From: Halomonas urumqiensis
GTDB taxonomy: Bacteria; Pseudomonadota; Gammaproteobacteria; Pseudomonadales; Halomonadaceae
Assembly: GCF_003028575.1 (NCBI RefSeq)
Contig: NZ_PYUD01000001.1
Span: forward strand, 248,001-312,000
DNA: 64,000 nt
Direction of reading: 5' to 3'
Within the stretch, counting starts at the first letter, position 1, and each line of letters begins with the position of its first letter. Positions 36,134 to 45,520 of the stretch are shown here, one piece after another. A program made the translations under genes and the position numbers. The notes below the pieces were generated by a model, which saw nothing but the letters and a program-made list of their open reading frames with translations, did not search any database and was not told where the DNA came from.

Positions 36134-37966
36134 ATGGCCGGACAAATCCCCCAGCGTTTCGTCGATGACCTGCTCGCCCGTGTCGATGTGGTCGAGGTGG
36201 TGGGTGAGCGCGTGCAGCTCAAGAAGGCCGGGCGCAACTACTCGGGGCTGTGTCCCTTTCACCAGGAAAAGACACCGTCGTTCACGGTAAGTGCCGACAA
36301 GCAGTTCTATCATTGCTTCGGTTGTGGGGCCCACGGCAACGCGTTGCGCTTCCTGATGGAGTACGACAAGTTGCGTTTCCCCGAGGCGGTGGAGCAACTG
36401 GCGGCTCGCCTGGCGATGGAGGTGCCTCGTGAAGGGGCCGATGACCCCCAGGCCCAGGCCCGCGAGCGCAAGCGCAAGGAAGGGGTCAACCTGCTCGAGT
36501 TGTCGGCCGCTTTCTTTCGCGAGCGTTTGAAGATGCCGGAAGCCAGCGGCGCCAGGGAATACCTGGCAACACGCGGCCTCTCGACGGATGTGCAGCAGAT
36601 ATTCGGTATTGGCTATGCCCCCGATGACTGGGAGGCGCTGAAGCGCCACCTGACCGAGCGGGGTGTCAGCGAGGCGGTGCAGGTGGAATACGGCCTGTTG
36701 GTGCATCGCGAGGAGAGCGGGCGTACCTACGATCGCTTTCGCGATCGGGTGATGTTCCCGATACGCGATATCAAGGGACGCACCATCGCCTTTGGCGGCC
36801 GGGTGCTCGGCGATGCCAAACCCAAGTACCTGAATTCGCCCGAGACGCCGGTGTTCCACAAGGGGCGCGAGCTGTACGGGCTGCATGAGGCGCGCCAGGC
36901 GGATCATCGCCTGGAGCGCCTGGTGATCGTCGAAGGCTACATGGATGTGGTAGCGCTGGCGCAGTTCGGCATTCGTAATGCCGTGGCAACGCTCGGCACC
37001 TCGACCAGTGAAGATCACTTGAGTCGCCTGTTCCGTCTGGTTGGCGAAGTGGTGTTCTGCTTCGACGGTGATCGGGCGGGTCGCCAGGCTGCGACGCGTG
37101 CACTGGAAACCGTGTTGCCGTTGATGATCGATGGGCGTCAGGCGCGATTCCTGTTCCTGCCCGAGGGCGAGGACCCGGACACGCTGGTGCGGCGTGAGGG
37201 GGCGGATGCCTTCAATGACCGAATCACCTGTGCCAGTCCGCTGTCGGAGTTCCTGTTCGATCAGGCCTCGGCGGGGCGGGACCTGGCAAGGGTAGAGGAT
37301 CGCGAACGCTACGCCAGCCAGGTATTGGCGGCACTCGGGAAATTGCCGGAAGGCGTGCTGAAATCGCTGATGCTCAGTGAACTCTCGCGGCGTACCGGCG
37401 TCGACCAGTCAAGCTTCGCCGCCTTGATGGCGCGTGCGGCGCCATCGCCCAGCGATGCGGATGACGCCGCCGGCATGGGTGACGGCGTACCGCCTCCGGT
37501 CGGCAGTGCCTCGCCCGGCCGCCCGCAAGCCTCGCGTCAGGATGGCTCGCTGAGCCTGCCGGCCAGGGCGCTGCAACTGCTGGTGCACGAACCGACACTG
37601 GTCGAGCAACTGCCCGAGGGCGACGACTGGTGTCCGGTGGAGGATGCCGATGGTGCGCTGTGCCGTGAGGTGATCCGGTTGTTGCGAGCCGGGCGCTACC
37701 GCAGTGCCCAGGTGCTGTTGGCGCACTTCCATGGCAGTGCCGAGGGGGCTCGGCTTGCGGCGCTTGCGCGAAGGGAGTTGTTGATTCCGCGCGCGGCACG
37801 TGGGGCGGAACTCGAAGGGCTGGTCGAGCATTTTCGCAAGCGACGCCTCAGGCGTTCGCCCCAGGAGGAAATCGATGCGTTGCTGGCCAGGGAAAAGGCT
37901 GGGGAGCGGCTGTCGCGAGAGGAGCGTCAGCGCTTGATGGAGCTGATCAACGAGTTGCACGGCTGA
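36134..37966 (+). CDS. dnaG: DNA primase
   Basis: A 610-aa primase that makes RNA primers at the replication fork. The N-terminal CHC2 zinc ribbon has CPFHQEKTPSFTV and YHCFGCG (about 40-65). The catalytic core contains RDRVMFPIRDIKGRTIAFGG, and the TOPRIM domain has VIVEGYMDVVALAQFGIRNA then CFDGDRAGRQAA. The C-terminal part (about 475-610) is the helicase-binding domain, preceded by a Gly/Pro-rich linker. Length is normal. Confidence 0.97.
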   Translation: MAGQIPQRFVDDLLARVDVVEVVGERVQLKKAGRNYSGLCPFHQEKTPSFTVSADKQFYHCFGCGAHGNALRFLMEYDKLRFPEAVEQLAARLAMEVPREGADDPQAQARERKRKEGVNLLELSAAFFRERLKMPEASGAREYLATRGLSTDVQQIFGIGYAPDDWEALKRHLTERGVSEAVQVEYGLLVHREESGRTYDRFRDRVMFPIRDIKGRTIAFGGRVLGDAKPKYLNSPETPVFHKGRELYGLHEARQADHRLERLVIVEGYMDVVALAQFGIRNAVATLGTSTSEDHLSRLFRLVGEVVFCFDGDRAGRQAATRALETVLPLMIDGRQARFLFLPEGEDPDTLVRREGADAFNDRITCASPLSEFLFDQASAGRDLARVEDRERYASQVLAALGKLPEGVLKSLMLSELSRRTGVDQSSFAALMARAAPSPSDADDAAGMGDGVPPPVGSASPGRPQASRQDGSLSLPARALQLLVHEPTLVEQLPEGDDWCPVEDADGALCREVIRLLRAGRYRSAQVLLAHFHGSAEGARLAALARRELLIPRAARGAELEGLVEHFRKRRLRRSPQEEIDALLAREKAGERLSREERQRLMELINELHG

Positions 37967-37996
37967 CGCCAACGCCTCACCGATATTGGCGCCGGG

Positions 37997-38026
37997 GTTG
38001 AAATTTCTCCTACCATCACCACATAG
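37997..38026 (+). promoter_or_regulatory. Weak heat-shock (sigma-32)-like promoter upstream of rpoD
   Basis: GTTGAAA (37997-38003), 17 bases, then CATAGG-like (CACATA at 38020-38025) loosely resembles the sigma-32 pattern CTTGAAA and CCCATNT. E. coli rpoD also has a heat-shock promoter. The -10 half is weak. Confidence 0.25.
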
Positions 38027-38096
38027 GGGATAACGCTCGGCACCAGCGTAACCTGACAACCTAACACACCTGAATAACCGCGCAAATAGATCGAAC

Positions 38097-38126
38097 TGGC
38101 AGAAAGGTGCTTTTTGCCGCTATACT
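38097..38126 (+). promoter_or_regulatory. Candidate housekeeping promoter of rpoD
   Basis: TATACT at 38121-38126 is a good -10 hexamer 71 bases before rpoD. The -35 partner is weak (TGGCAG at 38097-38102, 18-base spacer). The rest of the 231-base dnaG-rpoD spacer contains no gene. Confidence 0.4.
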
Positions 38127-38197
38127 GTTCGGCTTTATGACTTTTCTCCACCTAGCGCTTCAGGTGCTTCATTCTTCTTCGTCGAGATAGGGTTTCT

Positions 38198-40045
<1,848 letters not shown>

Positions 40046-40068
40046 TCCCGGCCACCGGCCGTGCCAAT

Positions 40069-40108
40069 CACAACGCCCGCGATCAGTTCTCTGGTCGCGG
40101 GCGTTGTG
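40069..40108 (+). terminator. Hairpin terminator after rpoD
   Basis: A perfect 14-bp stem, CACAACGCCCGCGA (40069-40082) with its complement (40095-40108), has a 12-base loop. There is no T tract. Confidence 0.65.
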
Positions 40109-40166
40109 CGTGTGCTGCGGTCTCGTGTTCGTGCTGCGGCGTTGCGTGATTGCCGGGGGCGTTATC

Positions 40167-40823
40167 TCAACGGACCTGCCGTGCCAATGCCCAGCGCCGA
40201 GCCAGCAACGTCAGCTCGATCACCGCGATCAGGATCAACGCGTAGCCGAACAATTCTACCACTTCCTCGGCGGCATCCTTGAAGGTTCGCGTGTAGTCCG
40301 AGGCGAGAATCGCTTCCCACATCTCGCTGCGGCCATACAGCCGCGAGAACACGTAGGTGGTCAGCACGCCGGCGGCGAACAGGCCGAACGAAAAGCTGTT
40401 GCTGTAGCGGCTGAATTCACTCACGAAGCGTCGCCGCAGGCGAATCACCACGGCCAGCGTCGGCACGATGACCAGGGCCACTATCAGTTGCCAGGCGCCA
40501 TCGAAGACGCGCGAATCGAGCAGGGCATCCTGTTCCCGTATGAGTGAGGAGAACACGAAGGCAAACATCAGCAGGCAGACGGTGCGCATCTGCTTGAGTG
40601 CCAGCAGGGTGTAGAGCAGCAGTGCCGATGCCACGGCCAGCAGCGTTGTCTGGGCGAGTTCGGTGAAGCCGAGCTCCGTGAAGCGGGTCTCGGTCAGATG
40701 CTGGGCTTCGAGCAGCGTGCCCTGGGCCAGGGCGCCGATGAACAGGATGTACAGCGTGGCGCGAAGGCAGGTGGCGCCAAAGCCGATCGGCCATGGCTGG
40801 CCGGGGGGTGAGGTGTCGGGCAT
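40167..40823 (-). CDS. Uncharacterised integral membrane protein
   Basis: A 218-aa protein I do not recognise. About six hydrophobic segments are visible: two near residues 20-75, LLAVASALLLYTLLA, TVCLLMFAFVFSSLI, LIVALVIVPTLAVVI, FSFGLFAAGVLTTYVFS and ALILIAVIELTLLA. A loop carries RRRFVSEFSRYS. The frame is open to 41015, but the ATG at 40823 (MPDTSPPGQPW) gives a sensible N-terminus. ATG 40865 would add 14 residues. It lies downstream of the LysR gene on the same strand. Confidence 0.6.
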   Translation of the reverse strand: MPDTSPPGQPWPIGFGATCLRATLYILFIGALAQGTLLEAQHLTETRFTELGFTELAQTTLLAVASALLLYTLLALKQMRTVCLLMFAFVFSSLIREQDALLDSRVFDGAWQLIVALVIVPTLAVVIRLRRRFVSEFSRYSNSFSFGLFAAGVLTTYVFSRLYGRSEMWEAILASDYTRTFKDAAEEVVELFGYALILIAVIELTLLARRWALARQVR

Positions 40824-40872
40824 GAATAATCCATCGAAGTCATGACATGCAGGGCTGTATGTCATTGTAGCG

Positions 40873-41814
40873 TCATCGACCTGTGCCCACCATCGCGGCG
40901 CGACCTCTGGATGCCTCCTCGACGATCCAGTCGTGGAGTCCGCGAATGCGCCGGTCTTCCAGTGCGCCAGGGGCATGCACGATGCCATAGCGCATGCCGG
41001 TATCCACGCGCTCATCGAATGGTGCGATCAAGGCGCCGCTCTTGAGCTCGGTGGTGATCAGCGTCTCGCGGGCGATGGCGACCCCCATGCCGACAATGGC
41101 GGCCTGCATGGTCAGCCTGTTGCGATTGAAGGTGTAGCCACGCCGGATGTTGACCAGTGGGGCATCGATTGCAGCGAGGAAATGCTCCCATTCGGCGTAG
41201 TCGTGGCTACCCCGCCAGGCGGTAACGTCATGCAGCAGCGGATACCAGGCCAGGTCCTGCACCTGGCGCAGGGGTGGTCGGCCGCGCAGCAATGAGGGCG
41301 CGCAGACCGGGAAGATGCGTTCACTCATCAGCGGTGTCACGGCAAGCCCTGGCACTTGCCCGTCGTTGAGGTCGAGTGCCAGGTCGAAGTCGCCATCGCG
41401 CAGCGAGATATGGCTGTCCTCGGCAATCAACTGCAGTTCCAGGTCGGGAAAACGCGCCTGCAGGCGCGGCAGCCGCGGCATCAGCCAGGTGCTCAGAAAG
41501 GCCGGTACGCAGCGCAGCTTCAGCACCCCGCTCATCACGCCGCTGCGCAGGCGCTTCACCTCAAGCCCCACCGACTGGTAGGCGACATCCACCACGGCCG
41601 CCAGGCGTGCGCCCTCTTCGGTCAGCGTGAGCTGGCGCGGGCGCCGACGGAAGAGCATAAAGCCAAGCCGCTCCTCGAGCTGCTTGATCTGCTGGCTCAC
41701 CGCTCCGGTGGTAACGTTCAACTCCTCGGCGGCGCGTGTGAAGGAGAGGTGGCGGGCGCTGACCGCGAAGACCTTGAGCCAGGCATGGGTCTGGGCGTTA
41801 AGATGTCGACTCAT
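40873..41814 (-). CDS. LysR-type regulator, GcvA-like, divergent from sdaA
   Basis: A 313-aa LysR regulator. The N-terminal winged HTH (about 15-70) has LSFTRAAEELNVTTGAVSQQ and the GcvA-like KQLEERLGFMLFRRRPRQLT. The C-terminal co-inducer domain runs from about 100. Divergence from L-serine dehydratase suggests it controls serine deamination. Two copies of CATGGTTTAGC lie in the shared region, one over its own start codon. Confidence 0.85.
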   Translation of the reverse strand: MSRHLNAQTHAWLKVFAVSARHLSFTRAAEELNVTTGAVSQQIKQLEERLGFMLFRRRPRQLTLTEEGARLAAVVDVAYQSVGLEVKRLRSGVMSGVLKLRCVPAFLSTWLMPRLPRLQARFPDLELQLIAEDSHISLRDGDFDLALDLNDGQVPGLAVTPLMSERIFPVCAPSLLRGRPPLRQVQDLAWYPLLHDVTAWRGSHDYAEWEHFLAAIDAPLVNIRRGYTFNRNRLTMQAAIVGMGVAIARETLITTELKSGALIAPFDERVDTGMRYGIVHAPGALEDRRIRGLHDWIVEEASRGRAAMVGTGR

Positions 41815-41927
41815 GGTTTAGCTCTACTAAATTCAAAGAGAGATATTATCCATTGCTTCCCTTGATCAACGCTAGGAACATGACACTCAACGCGTTCGCG
41901 TGTCGAGATGTGTGTGCATGGTTTAGC
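41812..41927. promoter_or_regulatory. Two direct CATGGTTTAGC repeats in the LysR/sdaA spacer
   Basis: Copies occur at 41812-41822 (covering the LysR start codon) and 41917-41927. They are 105 bases apart, which is ten helical turns, as expected for sites bound by one looping or tetrameric regulator. The intervening region is AT-richer than its surroundings. Confidence 0.45.
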
Positions 41928-41958
41928 CAAGCTCATTTGTGGGTTAACGAATAAGTCG

Positions 41959-41984
41959 CGTGGCGCTTTTTTCAGAGCGCCACG
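41959..41984 (+). promoter_or_regulatory. Leader hairpin immediately before the sdaA ribosome binding site
   Basis: CGTGGCGCT (41959-41967) pairs with AGCGCCACG (41976-41984) around an 8-base U-rich loop. The binding site AGGGAGG begins at the next base and the ATG is at 41996. It could tune translation or protect the message end. Confidence 0.5.
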
Positions 41985-41995
41985 AGGGAGGCAGC

Positions 41996-43387
41996 ATGTC
42001 CATCAGCGTATTCGACATGTTCAAGATTGGCGTGGGGCCATCGAGCTCCCATACCGTGGGGCCGATGGTGGCCGCGCGGACCTTCGTCGAAGCCCTGCGC
42101 GCGCAGCATGAACTGGCGCGAGTGTCACGGCTCGAGGTGAGGCTCTACGGCTCGCTGTCTGCCACCGGCGTCGGGCACGGCACTGATCGTGCGGTGATCA
42201 TGGGCTTGATGGGCGAGCGTCCGGAACGCATCGACCCGGCGGTGATCGAGCCACGCATCGATGCATTGCTGCAGAGCGCAACCTTGCAGCTCGACGGCCA
42301 GCATGGCGTGCCCTTCGACTGGGCATGCGACATGCAATGGCACGACGAATGCCTGCCGTACCATCCCAACGCGATGACCCTGGTCGCCTACCAGGCCCAG
42401 CAGGGTCAGGACCAGGAGCTGTATCGCAACACCTACTATTCGGTGGGGGGCGGCTTCGTGATCGATGAGGCCCAGGCCAGTGAAGGACGGCTCGACAGTG
42501 ATACCACCGTGCTGCCTTACGACTTCCACACGGCCGCTGAATTGATGGTGATGTGTCGCCAGCATGGCCTGCGCATCAGTGAACTGATGATGGAGAACGA
42601 GAAGGCCTGGCGCAGTGAAGCGGATGTGCGCGCTGGGCTATGGCGGATCTGGCAGGCCATGCAGGATTGTGTGCAGAGCGGGCTCGAGCATGAGGGGGTG
42701 CTGCCCGGTGGGCTTCACGTCAAGCGTCGGGCGGCTGCCCTGCATCGCCGCCTCACGTCCCTGGAGGACGACCAGAGCCTGATCGCCTCGACCTTCTCGG
42801 CCATGGACTGGGTGAATGTCTTCGCGCTCGCCGTCAATGAGGAAAATGCCGCCGGTGGCCGCATGGTCACCGCGCCGACCAATGGGGCGGCCGGCATCAT
42901 TCCGGCGGTACTCCACTATTACATGCGCTTCCAACCCAGTGCCTGTGAGCGTGAAGTGGTCGACTTCCTGCTCACCGCCGGGGCAGTGGGTATTCTGTGC
43001 AAGAAGAATGCGTCCATCTCAGGCGCCGAGGTGGGCTGCCAGGGCGAGGTGGGCTCGGCCTGCGCGATGGCCGCCGCCGGCCTTGCCGAAGTGATGGGTG
43101 GCAGCGTGGCACAGGTCGAGAATGCTGCCGAGATCGGGCTCGAGCACAACCTGGGCCTGACCTGCGATCCGGTGGGTGGCCTGGTGCAGGTGCCATGCAT
43201 CGAACGCAACGCCATCGCGTCGGTCAAGGCGATCAATGCCGCGCGCATGGCCTTGCGTGGCGATGGCGAGCATTTCATCTCGCTCGACCGCGTGATTCGC
43301 ACCATGCGCGATACCGGTGCCGACATGCAGGAAAAGTACAAGGAGACCTCGCGAGGAGGGCTTGCTGTAAACGCCATCGAGTGTTGA
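41996..43387 (+). CDS. sdaA: L-serine ammonia-lyase (iron-sulfur type)
   Basis: A 463-aa single-chain L-serine dehydratase that yields pyruvate and ammonia. The beta domain starts [20 protein letters not shown], which carries the SSSHT loop. The alpha domain has [14 protein letters not shown] and the [4Fe-4S]-binding cysteines ([20 protein letters not shown], then [18 protein letters not shown]). The ATG at 41996 follows GGGAGG, and an in-frame start at 41960 is less likely. It feeds serine carbon to pyruvate. Confidence 0.95.
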   Translation: MSISVFDMFKIGVGPSSSHTVGPMVAARTFVEALRAQHELARVSRLEVRLYGSLSATGVGHGTDRAVIMGLMGERPERIDPAVIEPRIDALLQSATLQLDGQHGVPFDWACDMQWHDECLPYHPNAMTLVAYQAQQGQDQELYRNTYYSVGGGFVIDEAQASEGRLDSDTTVLPYDFHTAAELMVMCRQHGLRISELMMENEKAWRSEADVRAGLWRIWQAMQDCVQSGLEHEGVLPGGLHVKRRAAALHRRLTSLEDDQSLIASTFSAMDWVNVFALAVNEENAAGGRMVTAPTNGAAGIIPAVLHYYMRFQPSACEREVVDFLLTAGAVGILCKKNASISGAEVGCQGEVGSACAMAAAGLAEVMGGSVAQVENAAEIGLEHNLGLTCDPVGGLVQVPCIERNAIASVKAINAARMALRGDGEHFISLDRVIRTMRDTGADMQEKYKETSRGGLAVNAIEC

Positions 43388-43397
43388 TCTAGCTAGG

Positions 43398-43640
43398 GCA
43401 ATCGCAGTTGGACATGACGAGGGGCGCCGGGGACAGGTCGAAGAGGAGGTCTTTTGCCATGGGTGAGGAGCATTGCTCCGAACGGGCTGGCCATGGATGG
43501 CCAGCCCCGGTCCTGCAAGCGGAGCAGGATGCGAGAGCGCAGCAGGGCAAAAGTAGCGCCCAGGGAAGGGTTTACAGCGCCTCCTTGCAGACCTGTCGAC
43601 GGTTTAGCACCGAGTGGAACTGCTGACTGCGGTAGTCCTG
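43398..43640 (+). repeat. Dispersed palindromic element, copy D (long form)
   Basis: The left end is ATCGCAGTTGGACA (43401-43414). The arms are 43425-43449 (CGCCGGGGACAGGTCG...AGGAGG) and 43580-43602 (CCTCCTTGCAGACCTGTCG...). Inside, CTTTTGCC (43451-43458) pairs with GGCAAAAG (43546-43553) and encloses further hairpins, including GGGCTGGCCAT with ATGGCCAGCCC (43484-43507, 11 perfect pairs). TAGCGCCCAGGGAAGG and TTTACAGCGCC precede the right arm. The right end AGCACCGAGTGGAACTGC matches the partial copy at 18343-18390. It fills the spacer after sdaA. Confidence 0.85.
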
Positions 43641-43687
43641 TTGAGCGAGCCAAATCACTTGCACATCAAGCGAGTATTGAACTTAGG

Positions 43688-43720
43688 CGCGACACCCAGG
43701 GTGTCGCGTTTTGTTTGTTT
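43688..43720 (+). terminator. Intrinsic terminator upstream of the ABC operon
   Basis: CGCGACACC (43688-43696) pairs with GGTGTCGCG (43700-43708), followed by TTTTGTTTGTTT. It would end sdaA transcripts after copy D of the repeat. Confidence 0.85.
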
Positions 43721-43804
43721 GCAAGCTATTGAATTTCCGGTATCTAATCCATTGGTCGAGTTCGACCCTACTGGCTATTGCCCAGCGTGCTCGCGTCCTC
43801 TAGC

Positions 43805-43818
43805 TTACGTTAACGTAA
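43805..43818. promoter_or_regulatory. Perfect palindrome TTACGTTAACGTAA before the ABC importer operon
   Basis: A 14-base perfect palindrome lies 86 bases upstream of the first ATPase gene. The ACGTTAACGT core resembles operators attributed to LiuR-type MerR regulators of branched-chain amino acid use. That link is from memory and is an inference. Confidence 0.5.
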
Positions 43819-43904
43819 AGTGCGGAATCGGCTTCTTTCCGCGATCACAACAACGATAATCGCATCAACGGCGGATCGCGCACGCGATCCAGAGAGGACG
43901 TCAC

Positions 43905-44678
43905 ATGACCCAGGAGTTCATTCTGGAGACGCGTGGGTTGACCAAGGAGTTTCGCGGTTTCACCGCCGTGGACGACGTCAACCTGCAGGTTCGGGAAGGG
44001 CATATTCATGCCCTGATTGGCCCCAACGGGGCCGGCAAGACCACCGTCTTCAACCTGCTCACCAAGTTCCTGCCGCCCACTCGCGGCGAGATCCTCTACC
44101 GTGGCAAGCCGATCACCGGCATGAAGGCCAACGGCATCGCGCGTCTCGGCCTGGTGCGATCTTTCCAGATATCGGCGGTATTCGCTCACATGACCGCCAT
44201 GGAAAACGTTCGTGTGGCGTTGCAGCGCCCCATCGGCACGTCGTTTCATTTCTGGAAATCCGAGCGCACGCTTGATCATCTCAACGACCGCGCCATCGAG
44301 CTGCTTGATCAGGTAGGGCTGCGTGAGTACGCCGATGTGCTGACGGTCGAGATGCCCTATGGCCGCAAGCGAGCGCTCGAAGTGGCCACCACACTGGCCA
44401 TGGAGCCGACGATGATGTTGCTCGACGAGCCGACCCAGGGCATGGGTGCCGAGGATGTCGATCGCATCGTCGAGTTGATTCGACGCGTCGCCAAGGGGCG
44501 CACCGTGCTGATGGTGGAGCACAACCTGAGCGTGGTGAGCCGGCTTTGCGACCGTATCACCGTGCTGGCGCGTGGCTCGGTTCTCGCCGAGGGCGATTAC
44601 GCCGCCGTTTCCGCCAACCCGCTGGTCAAGGAAGCGTACATGGGCAGCGAGGCGGAAGAAGAGGAGGCCAGCGCATGA
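43905..44678 (+). CDS. livG: LIV-type ABC importer, ATPase 1 (LivG-like)
   Basis: A 257-aa ATPase. Walker A is GPNGAGKTTVFN, the Q-loop region has RSFQISAVF, the signature-equivalent block is VEMPYGRKRALEVATTLAME, and Walker B is MMLLDEPTQGMG. The LivG-type insertion between Walker A and the signature is present. It is the first gene of a five-gene operon (ATPase, ATPase, binding protein, two permeases). Substrate is not certain; the HAAT class includes branched-chain amino acids, urea and amides. Confidence 0.88.
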   Translation: MTQEFILETRGLTKEFRGFTAVDDVNLQVREGHIHALIGPNGAGKTTVFNLLTKFLPPTRGEILYRGKPITGMKANGIARLGLVRSFQISAVFAHMTAMENVRVALQRPIGTSFHFWKSERTLDHLNDRAIELLDQVGLREYADVLTVEMPYGRKRALEVATTLAMEPTMMLLDEPTQGMGAEDVDRIVELIRRVAKGRTVLMVEHNLSVVSRLCDRITVLARGSVLAEGDYAAVSANPLVKEAYMGSEAEEEEASA

Positions 44679-45433
44679 ACCAGATAGCTGCTACTGCCCA
44701 GAACGAGGCCAGCCAGCATCATGACCATGATGGTGCCGAGATGCTGCGCGTTCGCGACCTGCATGCCTTCTACGGCGAATCGCACATCCTGCATGGTGTC
44801 GATTTCGACGTGAAGCGTGGTGAACTCGTCACGCTGCTCGGCCGCAATGGCGCGGGCCGCAGCACCACGCTCAAGTCGATCATGAACATGGTGGGACGCC
44901 GTACCGGTTCGATCGTCATCAACGGTAACGAGACCCTGGGCATGAAGCCCCACCATATTCCCCGCCTGGGCATCGGTTACTGCCCGGAGGAACGCGGCAT
45001 CTTTGCCAGCCTCGACGTCGAGGAGAACCTGCTGCTGCCACCCACCGTGCGTTCCGGTGGCATGTCCCTCGATGACATCTATGCGATGTTCCCGAACCTC
45101 TACGAACGTCGCCGCAGCCAGGGCACCCGGCTGTCCGGGGGTGAGCAGCAGATGTTGGCGATGGCACGCATCCTGCGTACCGGGGCGCGGATGCTGCTGC
45201 TCGACGAGATCACCGAGGGCCTTGCCCCGGTCATCGTGCAGGCGCTGGGCGACGTATTGATCAAGCTCAAGGAGCGAGGCATGACCATCGTCCTCGTGGA
45301 GCAGAATTTTCGCTTCGCCGCACCGCTCGCCGACCGTCACTTCGTGATGGATCACGGGCGTATCGTCGAGGAGATCAGCGCGGCGGAATTGCCGTCACGC
45401 CGCGAGCACCTGCATACCCTGCTCGGGGTATGA
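44675..45433 (+). CDS. livF: LIV-type ABC importer, ATPase 2 (LivF-like) with Arg in Walker A
   Basis: A 252-aa ATPase with a 20-residue His/Asp-rich N-terminal extension (EASQHHDHDGAE). Walker A reads GRNGAGRST, with Arg where ABC ATPases normally have Lys. The signature is LSGGEQQMLAMAR and Walker B MLLLDEITEGLAP. The start overlaps the livG stop (ATGA). Arg in Walker A is seen in some LivF homologues, so it need not abolish function. Confidence 0.88.
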   Translation: MNQIAATAQNEASQHHDHDGAEMLRVRDLHAFYGESHILHGVDFDVKRGELVTLLGRNGAGRSTTLKSIMNMVGRRTGSIVINGNETLGMKPHHIPRLGIGYCPEERGIFASLDVEENLLLPPTVRSGGMSLDDIYAMFPNLYERRRSQGTRLSGGEQQMLAMARILRTGARMLLLDEITEGLAPVIVQALGDVLIKLKERGMTIVLVEQNFRFAAPLADRHFVMDHGRIVEEISAAELPSRREHLHTLLGV

Positions 45434-45439
45434 GTCGAA

Positions 45440-45487
45440 TATCACACCAAGCATCACAACAAGCATCCCAACAAGCATCACAACAAG
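45440..45487 (+). repeat. Four CA-rich 12-bp tandem repeats before the binding-protein gene
   Basis: Units follow CATCACAACAAG with a few changes (TATCACACCAAG, CATCACAACAAG, CATCCCAACAAG, CATCACAACAAG). They lie 34 bases before the next start codon, in a leader almost free of G. Such C/A-rich single-stranded leaders are targets of the small RNA GcvB in enterobacteria, including on liv binding-protein mRNAs. No GcvB homologue is visible here. Confidence 0.85.
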
Positions 45488-45520
45488 AAGCCGCCCCGAC
45501 GTGGGGCCATGGAGACGACA

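Noticed and set aside
43454..43859. Short open frames inside the long repeat and the sdaA-livG spacer
   Set aside because: They lie in hairpin-rich repeat DNA and cross the terminator at 43688-43720. None has a ribosome binding site or recognisable sequence.
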